Counted from the stretch's first letter, positions 36,953-47,518 are shown. The stretch: 64,000 nt of DNA from Catenovulum agarivorans YM01 (GCF_000281085.1 NZ_AJWM01000041.1:62001-126000); one strand, 5' to 3'. Notes: generated by a model from the sequence alone, not told the origin. Program-made: numbers and translations.

Positions 36953-37561
36953 CTAGTTGCTTGAACTATACAGCAATCCTTCAGGTTTTAAACTGGCAAG
37001 TGCAGGCCTTTTGGCCACTTTTTCTACATACGCCGCTAAACTTGGATGTTGATTTAGTTGCCCATCAACGTATAGATAAGCTAAGTTTTGCCACGCAAAA
37101 ATATCCAGCAAACTAAATTCATTGTTGTACCAATATTCACTGTTGTTGAGGTGTTGTGCCATGGCGTCTAACTGGTGCGGAATGCGTCTTTCTAATGCTT
37201 GACGAATTTGCTCTTTTTCGCCGAATACGTGTAAACCAATAATCCCGCCACTCAGGGTATCAAGTGAGCTCGCGAAGTAGAATAGCCATTGCATAAACTG
37301 GCTATCTTGTTCGTTGATCAGATGAGGAGCATGCTCACGGCAAATGTCTAAACAAATAGCGCCAGCTTCAAATAACACTTCGCCGTTTTCTTTTTCTACC
37401 GTTGGAATTAAACCGTGTGGATTTATGCTTTTGAACGGCTCGGTTTTGTGCTGACGCTCTGCAATATCTAATTTGATAATTTGTAGCGCGAGATTAATTT
37501 CGTTAGCTAACCAGCGAACTTTTAGTGAGCGGTCGTATGCAAATATATGGTAAAGCTTCAT
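36953..37561 (-). CDS. Glutathione S-transferase family protein
   Basis: This 202-residue protein has a thioredoxin-like N-terminal domain (about 1-78; NPHGLIPTVEKENGEVLFEAGAI carries the cis-Pro and Glu-Ala glutathione contacts) and an all-helical C-terminal domain (about 85-198). It probably conjugates or reduces a small electrophile using glutathione. It is divergent from a TetR gene, with two 21-bp direct repeats just upstream of its start. It may be the regulated target of that TetR protein. Confidence 0.88.
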   Translation of the reverse strand: MKLYHIFAYDRSLKVRWLANEINLALQIIKLDIAERQHKTEPFKSINPHGLIPTVEKENGEVLFEAGAICLDICREHAPHLINEQDSQFMQWLFYFASSLDTLSGGIIGLHVFGEKEQIRQALERRIPHQLDAMAQHLNNSEYWYNNEFSLLDIFAWQNLAYLYVDGQLNQHPSLAAYVEKVAKRPALASLKPEGLLYSSSN

Positions 37562-37589
37562 TGAGGTATCCTTTCTAAAAAATAATAAG

Positions 37590-37666
37590 TTACCGATTGG
37601 TGTAAAATAATTTAGTGGAGTTAATCTATTTATGCAAGGTATTTTTTACCGAATGGTGTAAAATAA
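37590..37666. repeat. Pair of 21-bp direct repeats, candidate TetR operators
   Basis: TTACCGATTGGTGTAAAATAA (37590-37610) recurs at 37646-37666 with one difference (GATTGG against GAATGG). Each copy contains an ACC-N4-GGT dyad of the kind TetR dimers bind. They are spaced 56 bases apart, about 30 and 85 bases upstream of the GST start. Confidence 0.6.
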
Positions 37667-37732
37667 GTTTGTGTTGAAGTATGGTGGTAATTGTTTAGAG
37701 CAAAATTTCTTTTTCATGGATGAAAAAGCGAA

Positions 37733-37984
37733 GCGTACATGGAGGTATTAACCTGAACTTTGGACAACAAATTAGCTAATACGTTGTGATTCAAAATATA
37801 ATTTATTTGCGTTACTTCTAGGGCGATATTATTTTTTTAGAGCCAGGCGAATTTGCGTACGTAATAACAGGCTATTACTAGTGAATTCAACGTAGCTACA
37901 AAGAATAATAGCCCCTAGAAAGCAAGTTGTTATTCACAGTTCAGGTTGTTGCCTGCGTTTTTGCGAAAATAATTACCTCCATGC
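37733..37984. repeat. Long imperfect palindrome (MITE-like)
   Basis: Outer arms CATGGAGGTA (37738-37747) and TACCTCCATG, next arms ACCTGAACT and AGTTCAGGT, then TTCTAGGGC and GCCCCTAGAA, and a central GTAATA-N6-TATTAC (37861-37878) lie in mirror order over about 250 bases. The whole could fold as one long hairpin. No reading frame is present. It may be a miniature inverted-repeat element or a regulatory RNA structure. Confidence 0.5.
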
Positions 37985-38025
37985 TTTGAATATAACTGGT
38001 ATGAAGTTCAGGTAAATTATTCAAG

Positions 38026-38592
38026 ATGGCAAGAAACAAAAATTACGAAAGACAAGCAGTGATAGAGCAAGTTACCCAAGTGTTTTTAGCTAAGGGGTAT
38101 GAGTCTACTTCTATGGCTGATTTAATGGAAAGCACTGGCTTAAACAAAAAAAGTTTGTACAACGAGTTTGGCAACAAAGAAGCCATGTTTATCGTTATTT
38201 TGGCAGCTTTTATTGAAAAAGAACGTAATTATGTAACACCTATTTTTAGTCATCAGCCACTTGGTTTAACTAATGTGCGTGCGTTTTTTCAGCATATCCT
38301 CACTGAGTTTAATGAAACTGGTTGTTTATTAACTCTCTGTATTAACGAAGCGAGTTGTATTCCTGAACAAGCGTTAGACATGGTTAATCAAAGTTTTCTT
38401 GGTTTAGAAAAGGGATTAACGGCAAATTTAGCCGCTTGTTTGGCTGACGCCTCCCAAGCTGAAATGTTTGCCCGCAATATGTTGTCGTTAATGTTAGGTT
38501 ATGCCAGCCTAACACGCTCGCCAGCGTTACGCGCAAATAACAAAAAACAGCTAAATGCATTACTGGATTTTATCCAGCAGAAAGCTTGTTGA
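38026..38592 (+). CDS. TetR-family transcriptional regulator
   Basis: This 188-residue protein has the TetR helix-turn-helix at about 8-55 (FLAKGYESTSMADLMESTGLNKKSLYNEFGNK) and a helical ligand-binding domain. The effector domain contains a Cys-rich stretch (TGCLLTLCINEASC) that could sense electrophiles or thiol stress. It is divergent from a GST gene and close to two direct repeats that look like operators, so it probably represses the GST gene and itself. Confidence 0.9.
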   Translation: MARNKNYERQAVIEQVTQVFLAKGYESTSMADLMESTGLNKKSLYNEFGNKEAMFIVILAAFIEKERNYVTPIFSHQPLGLTNVRAFFQHILTEFNETGCLLTLCINEASCIPEQALDMVNQSFLGLEKGLTANLAACLADASQAEMFARNMLSLMLGYASLTRSPALRANNKKQLNALLDFIQQKAC

Positions 38593-38689
38593 GTATTCAG
38601 AATTTTAGATACCAGCTTACTTAAATCAAAGCGCAAATGTATGCAGTATCACAGTGGGTTGGTTAATGGTTTAATCGGATAAAAATTCT

Positions 38690-39475
38690 ATGGAAATGAT
38701 CTTCTCAAAATATAAAACACATGCAGCTTTTGCTTCTCTCATTTTAGTGGTTTTACTGGTCGTATTGGCCAACTTTATCCAAGCGAAAGCCGCAATATTT
38801 GCAGTCGCTTTTATTGCTTTTGCTGGTTGGAAACCTAATAAAACTTGGCAGAGAATCAGCCATGTGGTTTTACTTGTAGTTGCTTCTATTGGATTGATTC
38901 TGCATTTAGTGCCGGGTTTTAATAATATTTTAATTTGGCAAGATAGGCTTTTTAGCGACAACAGTGTACCGCACACTTTTTATCTCAACTTCGATAAGGC
39001 TTTAGTCGCGGTCGCTTTGCTGTTTTATTTGTTTAGGCAACAGGGACTGCATGAAAAAGCCAGTCAAATGACTCGCCATTTACTAACGGTTTCGGCTGCT
39101 ACCACAGGAATCACCTTTGCTACGGCCTTGCTACTAGGCGTGATTGATTGGGACTTTAAGTTACCTGACAATATTTTATTATTTATGTTTAGCATGCTGT
39201 TTATCACAGTGACAGCGGAAGAATGTTTATTTCGCGGTGTGTTACAGCGAACCTTATCTGCGAAATTAGGTGTTTGGTCTGTCGTGGTTGTTGCCGTGTT
39301 ATTTGGTTTAGCGCATCTGCCATTTTCTGCTGGTTTCGCCATTTGTGCCAGTATCGCCAGCTTAGGTTATGGTTACGTCTATTATAAAAGTGGGCAAATA
39401 ATTTGGCCGATAATGCTGCACACAGCGGTTAATTTCACCCACTTGTTTTTGTTTAGTTATCCATTGATAAACTAG
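38690..39475 (+). CDS. CPBP-family intramembrane metalloprotease
   Basis: This 261-residue, multi-helix membrane protein has the CPBP (Abi/CAAX-like) motifs in order: EECLFRG (EExxxR), then FGLAHLPF (FxxxH) and a final HTAVN (HxxxN). These ligands form the glutamate/histidine active site of Rce1-like enzymes. The start may be the ATG at 38690 or the one two codons later. It stands alone and its end overlaps a convergent antitoxin-like gene by 23 bases. Substrate unknown. Confidence 0.87.
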   Translation: MEMIFSKYKTHAAFASLILVVLLVVLANFIQAKAAIFAVAFIAFAGWKPNKTWQRISHVVLLVVASIGLILHLVPGFNNILIWQDRLFSDNSVPHTFYLNFDKALVAVALLFYLFRQQGLHEKASQMTRHLLTVSAATTGITFATALLLGVIDWDFKLPDNILLFMFSMLFITVTAEECLFRGVLQRTLSAKLGVWSVVVVAVLFGLAHLPFSAGFAICASIASLGYGYVYYKSGQIIWPIMLHTAVNFTHLFLFSYPLIN

Positions 39476-39983
39476 CTATTTGGCTTTTGGTATGCGTGTC
39501 TAAACGTGAAAACTCTTTAGCTAAGTTTATCTGCATATTTGCAGCAGCAACTTCTTTCATCGCTAATTCTATCGTTTTATTTTGAGCTGATTCATACCAA
39601 TTAAAGAAGTTGCTCAAGTGCCAAATAGCTGTGTTGCCTGCGTGTACAGGAATAGGGAAATTCGCATTTTGCGTCATTAATTTTCGAATATATTGTCGAG
39701 AAAATCCCATTAAATCAGCTATGTCGCTTAATCCGACTAAATCCGGTGTTGATTCAATTAATGTTGCGTCAGGGATAGCTTTTTTTACATCGTCAATAGC
39801 CGAGGTAACTGCTTTGTAAGCATTGTCAGCTTCTCTATTAAATTGCAGCGCAATACGCCCTTTTTGACCTAAACCAATAATTGCGTCGTCACAACCAGCT
39901 GCACCCAAATTTTCGACATACTCACTTGGATTTGCTAACGGATTCGCCAAGGCAAATTTTAAAGTAAATTCAAACTCTTTCAT
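39453..39983 (-). CDS. HTH DNA-binding protein, probable antitoxin of a HicA-like pair
   Basis: This 176-residue protein has an N-terminal alpha/beta part (about 1-75; GCDDAIIGLGQKGRIALQF) and a helix-turn-helix (about 84-105; GLSDIADLMGFSRQYIRKLM). A segment with AIWHLSNFF follows. The ATG overlaps the upstream stop as ATGA, so it is translationally coupled to the HicA-like gene. Order and fold suggest an antitoxin-repressor that neutralises the toxin and represses the operon. This is inference; classical HicB proteins are shorter and carry a different DNA-binding end. Confidence 0.65.
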   Translation of the reverse strand: MKEFEFTLKFALANPLANPSEYVENLGAAGCDDAIIGLGQKGRIALQFNREADNAYKAVTSAIDDVKKAIPDATLIESTPDLVGLSDIADLMGFSRQYIRKLMTQNANFPIPVHAGNTAIWHLSNFFNWYESAQNKTIELAMKEVAAANMQINLAKEFSRLDTHTKSQIASLSMDN

Positions 39984-40243
39984 TTTTGACTCCCGCGTGA
40001 TTTTGCAAGGATCTTACAATTATCCACTACGCGCCTAATTTGTTTCGCATGGTTGGTTGAATTTTTAGGTGTGCTCCAAACACTAGCAATACAAAACTCA
40101 CCGCATCGACAATCTTTGTCATTGAATGGGCAATAGATTTTGCCCCATGCATGACTTCCACCCACTTCAACCTTCCAGCCATTTTGTTCTGCATATAACA
40201 AGGCGCCTTCAATTTCCTTTTTAGCATGTTTTTTACGTTGCAT
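39980..40243 (-). CDS. HicA-like small protein with a Cys cluster, probable toxin
   Basis: This 87-residue basic protein has the HicA-type arrangement: an N-terminal helix, then GWKVEVGGSHAWGK with a candidate catalytic His31, and a C-terminal NHAKQIRRVVDN helix. Between them four cysteines (38, 45, 47, 51; CPFNDKDCRCGEFC) form a likely metal site not found in classical HicA. The start at 40243 (MQRKKHAKK) is chosen because the 44 codons before it look non-coding and a purine-rich AAGGG lies upstream. It is the first gene of a coupled pair. mRNA interferase activity is inferred. Confidence 0.65.
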   Translation of the reverse strand: MQRKKHAKKEIEGALLYAEQNGWKVEVGGSHAWGKIYCPFNDKDCRCGEFCIASVWSTPKNSTNHAKQIRRVVDNCKILAKSRGSQK

Positions 40244-40442
40244 ATGGTTAAAATCCCTTTTTAAGCAAAGTGTATGGAATGAATCTAAAGGTGTCAAGTG
40301 ACAACCTTGTGGTGACTGGTGAAGCTTGGATTTTTTGTTCCGGTTCAGGAAACATTCGCCATTTTTGCAGTCCAACGCTGAACAAAGCCGAAAAATTTAT
40401 ATATTTACAGCATCACAATGCATGCGACATTAGGGAAAATAA

Positions 40443-43400
40443 ATGAAAAAAATAATAAATGCATGTTTGTTGTCATGCAGCTTAATTGCAGGTTTTAGCT
40501 CTTTTAACCTTGCTGCAAATCAAACTAAACAAGTGGAAACTGACTATAACCAAATAGAAGACTTTTTTGTGGTTGGTGCTGGTTTTCGTGAATACCAAGG
40601 TAAACCCGCGGCTTGGATTGGTTTATCTAAACCGATTAAACAGAGTCAGTCGTTAAATCTGAATATAGACTTAACCAGTAACGACCAACTTGTCGACGGT
40701 GGTTGGAAATTAGACGAGGCTAAAACAAATCTTTATTTTCCCGGTTTAATGCCGGAGCAAACTTATCAAATTAAAGTGCGCAAAAACTTAACCAGCTTTG
40801 CTGATGAAAAACTATCTGAGACTTTTGAAAGCAGCTTTACCACGCCAAAAATACAACCAAGTGCAAGTTTTTTACATTCAGGCTCTATTTTAAATCCTAA
40901 TTTTTCTGAAGGTTTGCCTATTGTTGTAGTCAACCTAAATTATGTTGATGTTGAATTTTATCGTTTATCTGAAGAGCAATACCGCAGCTTTTTGACGCAA
41001 AAATCGACTTCAGAGCAATACGCCTATCGGCTGACAAAGACGATAGAACAAGCCGAACTTGTTTACTCACGAAAATATCAGACCAAAGCGGATAAAAATC
41101 AAAAACAGCAATTGGTGTTAGCAACGCAAGATATAAAACCCTTAAAAGAGCCAGGTGTTTACATGGCGGTTATGCGCGGGCATGGCGAATATGGCAAAGC
41201 GCAAACAGCCTTGTTTAATGTCAGCCAATTAGCACTTGAAGTTAGAGAGTACAAAGAAAGGTATTTATTAACCCTGTATCAGCAACAATCAGCACAACCT
41301 GTTGCGAATGTAAAAATTGCTTTGTTTGATAGGAAAGGTCGGCCGATAGACTGGAATGAATCAACCAATGCGCAAGGGCAAGTTTTTATCGACAAATCAT
41401 TATCCGCAGTGGTTGCAACTGCGAGCGATAAAAATGATTTTAATTTGATTGATTTAAGCAGTTATCAAAAACTTAATTTAACCGATTTTGTAACAACTGG
41501 CAGAGCAAATTTGCCGGTTGAAATATTCAGTTGGGGTGCGCGTGATTTATATCGCCGCGGCGAAAAGCTCGAATATTATGCCTTGTTGCGTGATCAAGAT
41601 GGCCAGCGCATTGCTGATTTTCCACTTAAAGCAGAGCTTATTTCGGCTGATGGTAAAAGTTTAAATCAAACCACATTACAGCCTGATGCAGATGGATTGG
41701 GATTATATTCGTATCATTATCAATTGGCTGATGAAGTTGCGACTGGCCAATACCAACTGTTATTTAAACTAAATGACAAAATTTATCGGCATAAATTCAC
41801 AGTTGAAGATTTTATGCCCGAACGTATGGCAATTGAGATCACTCAAGACAAAGCTTTGTTAGAAAACGCCGGTGATACTCAACAGGCAGTTAAAGCAATT
41901 TATTTATATGGTGCGCCAGCAAGCGACAGCCGCATGGATGGCAATGTGGCAATTAGCACCACAGAAAACGCTCTTGCGGATCATCCAGGGTATTATTTTG
42001 GTGACAATACCAACTTGGGTCAGCTTGAGTATTATGCAATTAATACGGTTAAAACCGATGGTGCAGGCTTAGCTCAACTCGCTATATCAGATAAGTGGAG
42101 TCAAATTGACGCAGCCCTTGAGATTAATGGTTATGCCAATTTATATGAATCGGGCGGTCGAAAAGTTACTAAAAAATTCACTAAATATTGGTGGCCTCAC
42201 CAAAGTTTGATTGGCATTAAACCAAGTTTTGACAAGCTCACGAGTGAACAAAATGCCCAAGCTGAATTTAGTTTAATTCGTACGAAACAATCCGGCGAGC
42301 TAGTGACTGACGATGTACTAGTTAGTTTGGTTTGGCACAAAACCAGCTATTTGTGGCAGCACAATGAGCGTGGAGGTTGGCAACGTATCGAGCAAGTTGA
42401 AACCATTCCGGTTTGGCAAAAATCACAAAAAATTTCAGAGGTATTAAAACTAGCGTTGCCAGTTAAATGGGGAAAATACCAGCTGATCGTTAAATCTAAA
42501 AAAGACGGTAGAACTAGTAAACTCTTTTTTAACGCAGGGCTTGATTGGTATTCGTATTGGGCGCAAGACCACGGTAACCAAGTTAAACCAGACCAAATTA
42601 AACTCGCGTTTGACCAAGCTGGTTATCAACATAAAGATATCGCTAAAGTTAAATTGCATTCGCCCTATCAAGGTCATGGATGGTTACGAATTGAAGCGGA
42701 AGACTTGTTATATCAACAAGCTATTTCGGTTAAAAAAGGCGAAAACTTAGTTGAGTTGCCAGTGGGTGATTGGCAGCAACATAATATTTATCTATCCGCT
42801 GTGGTTGTTGCTCCAGCAACAAAAAATACCCAATTGCAAAGAGCACTTGGTTTAGCTCATTTACCTTTAGCGCGAGATGATCGCCAACTAAGCGTTGCTA
42901 TCGATACTCCCGAAATAACCAAACCAGCACAAACGCTGGATGTTGCAGTTAAGGTTGAGGGGAGTAGTGCAAACACTAAAGTTGTATTGGCTGCGGTTGA
43001 TGTTGGTGTACTAAATTTATACGACTATAAAATGCCATCGCCATTTGACTACTTTTTTTGCGCGGCGCGCATATCCAGTCGTATTGCGCGATAACTTTAA
43101 CCAAATTATTGCGCCGAATAATTTAAACGCAGCCAATATATTATGGGGCGGTGGTGCGGCATTGTCGCACGGCGGTCAACAAGCAGCAGCGCAAGTGCAA
43201 ATCGTTTCTTTTTTATCTGAACCTTCCCAAGTTGATGCTAGTGGCACTGCCAATATTACTGTGCCCATTCCTTACTTTAATGGCAAATTAAAATTGGTTG
43301 CAGTTGCGTTTGATGCGAATAAATTTGGTGCAAATTCAGCTGAAACTAAAGTGGCTGATAACTTGGTTAGCCAAATTAATTTACCAAGATTTATTGCCGT

Positions 43401-45252
43401 GGGTGACACAGCAACAGGCGTTATTGATTTAGCCAACACCAGTCAGTCAGCTATGGAGTTAACTTTGGCATTGCAAACCACAGGTATTAAAGCTGAATTG
43501 GCCAGCTCGCAGGTTAAGGTTGAAGCAGGTCAGCGCATTAAAGTTAAATTTAACTTAGATGCAAGAGATGCGATTCAACAACTGGCTGAATTGAAATTAA
43601 GCATTCAACAAACTAACCAATCGACTCAAACGCGCAACTGGCAACTTGCAGTGCGCCATCCATACCCAGCTGAGCGTCAGTATCAACAATTTCAACTCAG
43701 CTCAGGTGATAAACAAGATTTACAATTGGATTTAGCCAATTGGCATCCACAAGTTCAATCCAGCATTCAAATGAGCAATCGCCCTGATTTTGCATTAGCA
43801 GAACAAATAGGCCAGTTGTTTGCCTTTCCGCTAGGCTGTTTAGAACAAACGGCCAGCCGAATGTTACCTTGGATAGTCTTACCGCCAAATATGCGCGAGC
43901 AATATATAGATGTTTTGGCTGACAAAACGTTAAGCCAAACCGTGCAGCAAGGTATTGATGGCATTTTAAGTAAACAAACACCGAGTGGTGGTTTGAGTTT
44001 ATGGTCAAACCGCGGGGTAGAACATTCGTGGTTAACTGTATATGCGACAGATGTTTTATTAACTGCGCAAAAAGCAGGTTATGCAGTGCCACAAGAAAAA
44101 GTCGATTTATTATTAAAACGTTTGGCTTATTTTTTACGTGCCAGCAGTATTAACGACGGCTATGGTGACTTGTTGCATTACCAATTTGCTACGCGCAGTT
44201 ACGCAGCTTATGTATTGGCTAAACAAGGCCAAGTAAACATTACCCATATGCAAAAGTTAGCTGAGCAAGCTGAGTATGCAAAATCGCCCTTGCCTTTGGT
44301 ACAACTGGCTGCAGCGTTTGATTTGCAAGGTATGCCCAAACCACGAAGAAAACTGATTAAACTCGCTCGAAACACTAAGTTTGAAGCGCAATATTCGGCT
44401 GACTATAACAGCGAAATACGCGATTTAGCTTTGACTATACACACCTTACTGCAACAAAAAGTCGCGATTAAATGGGCGCAAGAATTAAGTTTTGAGTTGT
44501 GGCTGCAAGTAAAACAACAAACTTGGTTTAATACGCAGCAACGCATGGCACTGGTATTAGCTGATTTAGCTTTGGCTGAGCAATTTTCGCAGCCGTTTAA
44601 CTATCAACTTAATGTTGCAGGGGCTGAATATCAAGGGCCAGATCAACAATCTGCCTTCTATCGAGTTGATGGTTTAAATATCCAACAAACCAGTATTAAA
44701 AATACTTCAGAGCAAGACTTATTTGTGAGTGTGATCAGCCAAGGTTATCCAAACAAAAAACCAAGCAACAGCAGCCCTGAGCTAAAGGTAGAGCGCAGTT
44801 ATTATGATTTATTTGGCAACCCGGTAGAGGTTGACCAAGTAATGATTCAATCCGGCCAAAGATTTTTGGTTAGATTACAAATAAGCAGCACCCAGAGTTA
44901 TCGCGATTTGATTTTGGTGGATTTATTGCCTGCTGGTTTTGAAATTGAACGTGGTGACATAACACAGTACTTAGATATTCATAATGTGAAATTTGCTGAG
45001 CAAAGTGTGGCGCAACTTATTAAGCGCAGCTCAGTTGATTACCAAGCAGGTCGGGACGATAGATTTATCGCCGCAATTAATAGCTCAAATTATTCACCAA
45101 CTGATGTGTTTTATGTTGTACAAGCGGTCACGCCCGGTGAATTTATTCATCCACCAGCCTTGGTTGAATCTATGTATCAAGCTGATTTAAGAGCGGTAAC
45201 AGAACAAAGTGGGCGCGTGAGCATTGAAAGTTATAATCCAGCGCTACATTAA
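40443..45252 (+). pseudogene. yfhM: Alpha-2-macroglobulin family protein, split by a frameshift
   Basis: Two overlapping frames (40443-43094 and 43045-45252) encode the halves of one bacterial alpha-2-macroglobulin. The break is in a seven-T run at 43053-43059. Reading it as six T joins LYDYKMPSPFDYFF to ARRAYPVVLRDNF and gives about 1,602 residues, the family's usual size. The N-terminal half has a Sec signal (ending near NLAA), macroglobulin domains and a bait region. The second half holds the thioester motif GCLEQTASRM. These proteins trap proteases in the periplasm and pair with PbpC, whose gene follows. Either a recent mutation, phase variation or a sequencing error would explain it. Confidence 0.88.
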
Positions 45253-47518
45253 CAAACCTTTTGTTATTGCAATTGTATTGTTGCTGGTTGCGCTTAAGGT
45301 TTTAGATTTAGTTTTTCCGCTAAATTTAACTAAGTTAACCGATAGCGCGACCGTAGTGACAGACAGAAACGGTGAGCTGCTGCGCGCTTTTAGCAATCAA
45401 GATTATATTTGGCGCTTTCAGGTGGAACAAACATCCGTTAGCCGCCACTATATTGATGCGCTACTCACCTACGAAGATAGATACTTTTATTATCATCCTG
45501 GAATTAACCCTTTGGCATTGCTACGAGCGTTTTGGCAAGGCATAACTTCCGGCAAAATCGTCTCTGGTGGTTCAACTTTAACCATGCAGCTTGCACGTTT
45601 GCTTCATCCGCATGACAAAAGTTTAGTTGGCAAAAGCCAGCAAATGTTGCGTGCGTTGCAGCTTGAATGGCACTTTGATAAATCACAAATTTTAGATATG
45701 TATCTAAACCTAGCGCCTTTTGGTGGTGTGATTGAAGGGGTTGAAGCGGCAAGCCTAACCTATTTTGACAAACAATCTCGTCACCTAACTCAAGCTGAAG
45801 CTGCTTTATTAGCTGTATTGCCCCAAGCGCCTTCGCGTTATCGACCAGACAGATATCCAGATAACGCAAAAAAGGCGCGCAATAAATTATTAGATAGAAT
45901 GGCTGAATATTCAGTTTGGTCACAGCAACAAGTTGAAGAATTGAAACAACTGCCTGTTTATGCCGATTACTTTACCCAACCACAAATAGCCCCTTTGTTA
46001 AGTCGGCGTTTGCGTCAGCCGCAGCAAAGCCAAATTGAAACCTTTATCGATAAATCATTACAACAAAGATTAGCCTTTTTAACTAAACAACATGCTACAC
46101 AGTTGGGTGACGAAATATCTGCAGCCGTTATGGTGATGGATGGCTTAAATGGCGAAGTGCTTAGTTATATTGGCTCGGCCGATTTTTATAGCAAACCACG
46201 CAAAGGGCAGGTGGATATGATAACGGCCATTCGCTCGCCTGGCTCTACCCTTAAACCTTTTGTTTATGCCGATGCTATCGAAGCTGGGCTGATTCACGAA
46301 AATAGCTTGTTGTTGGATATTCCTGTTGTCAGTGGTGATTATAGTCCACAAAATTTTTCTGGCGGTTATGCTGGCGCTGTTAGTGCTAAACAAGCTTTAC
46401 TGAAAAGTTTAAATATTCCAGTGTTGCAAGTGATTAATCATGGCTCAATTAAATCGTTAACGGCCAAACTTGAAAATGCTGGGCTAACACTTAATTGGCC
46501 AGAGTACGCCGAAGCTAATCAAGCTTTGGTGTTGGGTGGTGTCGGCACACGATTAGAAAGTTTGGTACAAGTTTATTCAAGCTTATTAAATCAAGGCATG
46601 GCGGTAACGCCTAGATTTAACCAAAATCAGCCACTAGAAACTAGATTTGCCATGCAAGCTGGTGTTGCTTGGATAATGCAAAATATATTGCGCCAGCAGC
46701 AAACCGACTGGCAGTTTGAACAGCAACAAATCGCCACGTCAGCAATTGGCTGGAAAACAGGTACAAGCTATGACTACCGTGACGCTTGGGTGATAGGTTT
46801 TAGTGGTAAATATATCATTGGTGTTTGGGTCGGTCGAGCGGATGCTCAACCTGTTTTCGATAACTCAGGGGCACAAAACGCCTTACCACTATTTATGCAA
46901 ATTGCTAAACAGCTAGAATCAGACTTTAAACCGAATAAACCAACATCCGTTAGTCAAGCGCTTACTTGTTGGCCATCCGGCAAAACTTTGCAAACAACAG
47001 AGGCGCACAATTGTTTAGTGCAGCAGCCAAGCTGGTTATATAACTTACAAGCGCCACCAAGTATGAATCATCATACCGCTGATTTTAACGAACAACTTAA
47101 TATAGATTATTGGATAGAACCAAACGGGCAACGAGCTTATGCTAGTTGTGCAACAACGCAGGCCAAAAAGGTCTCGCAAGCTGTCTTTCCAAAATCACTC
47201 GATATTTGGCTGCCAACACAATGGCGCCGCGCCAATTTATTGCCAAAATTGTCTGAACATTGTGACAATTTAATGGCGAGCAACAGCGAGTTATTGATAA
47301 CCTCAGTTCAAGATGAAAGTCGTTTTATCCGCCGCAATTCAACCGATACCATTCAGCTAGAACTAGTCACCAATGAGCCAAACCAAGTTGTTTTTTGGTT
47401 TTTAAATGGCCAACCAGTCAAGGATGATAAACTGATTTTGCAAAAAGCAGGGCAGTATAACTTGGTGGCTTTGGCGCAGTCGGGCGCGAGTGATAAGGTT
47501 AATTTTAGTGTCGAGTAG
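45224..47518 (+). CDS. pbpC: Penicillin-binding protein 1C
   Basis: This 764-residue bifunctional peptidoglycan synthase has a membrane anchor (about 12-32). A GT51 transglycosylase domain (about 55-240) carries YEDRYFYYHPGINP with the catalytic Glu and GGSTLTMQLARLL. The transpeptidase domain (about 295-560) has SPGSTLKPF, the SxxK motif, and WKTGTSYDYRDAW, the KTGT motif. A C-terminal PbpC domain follows. The apparent start is a TTG at 45224, 29 bases inside the end of the alpha-2-macroglobulin gene; no ATG fits. The yfhM-pbpC pairing is conserved in gammaproteobacteria and suggests envelope repair coupled to protease defence. Confidence 0.92.
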   Translation: MKVIIQRYINKPFVIAIVLLLVALKVLDLVFPLNLTKLTDSATVVTDRNGELLRAFSNQDYIWRFQVEQTSVSRHYIDALLTYEDRYFYYHPGINPLALLRAFWQGITSGKIVSGGSTLTMQLARLLHPHDKSLVGKSQQMLRALQLEWHFDKSQILDMYLNLAPFGGVIEGVEAASLTYFDKQSRHLTQAEAALLAVLPQAPSRYRPDRYPDNAKKARNKLLDRMAEYSVWSQQQVEELKQLPVYADYFTQPQIAPLLSRRLRQPQQSQIETFIDKSLQQRLAFLTKQHATQLGDEISAAVMVMDGLNGEVLSYIGSADFYSKPRKGQVDMITAIRSPGSTLKPFVYADAIEAGLIHENSLLLDIPVVSGDYSPQNFSGGYAGAVSAKQALLKSLNIPVLQVINHGSIKSLTAKLENAGLTLNWPEYAEANQALVLGGVGTRLESLVQVYSSLLNQGMAVTPRFNQNQPLETRFAMQAGVAWIMQNILRQQQTDWQFEQQQIATSAIGWKTGTSYDYRDAWVIGFSGKYIIGVWVGRADAQPVFDNSGAQNALPLFMQIAKQLESDFKPNKPTSVSQALTCWPSGKTLQTTEAHNCLVQQPSWLYNLQAPPSMNHHTADFNEQLNIDYWIEPNGQRAYASCATTQAKKVSQAVFPKSLDIWLPTQWRRANLLPKLSEHCDNLMASNSELLITSVQDESRFIRRNSTDTIQLELVTNEPNQVVFWFLNGQPVKDDKLILQKAGQYNLVALAQSGASDKVNFSVE

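Larger units (their letters stand above)
37562..38025. promoter_or_regulatory. GST-tetR intergenic region
   Basis: These 464 bases hold no gene. The GST-proximal part has two 21-bp direct repeats, likely operators. The tetR-proximal part is a long imperfect palindrome. Both are listed separately. Confidence 0.6.

Noticed and set aside
37733-37984. CRISPR or tandem repeat array
   Set aside because: The repeated blocks are inverted and imperfect, not regularly spaced direct repeats.
43045-43094. Two separate functional genes for the alpha-2-macroglobulin halves
   Set aside because: The break falls inside a conserved domain and one base restores the usual full-length protein; the second frame's ATG has no ribosome-binding site.
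43697-44092. 131-codon minus-strand frame in the alpha-2-macroglobulin gene
   Set aside because: It is antisense to the thioester region, which is clearly coding on the plus strand.
45504-45923. 139-codon minus-strand open frame in pbpC
   Set aside because: It is antisense to the conserved transglycosylase region and lacks any start signal.
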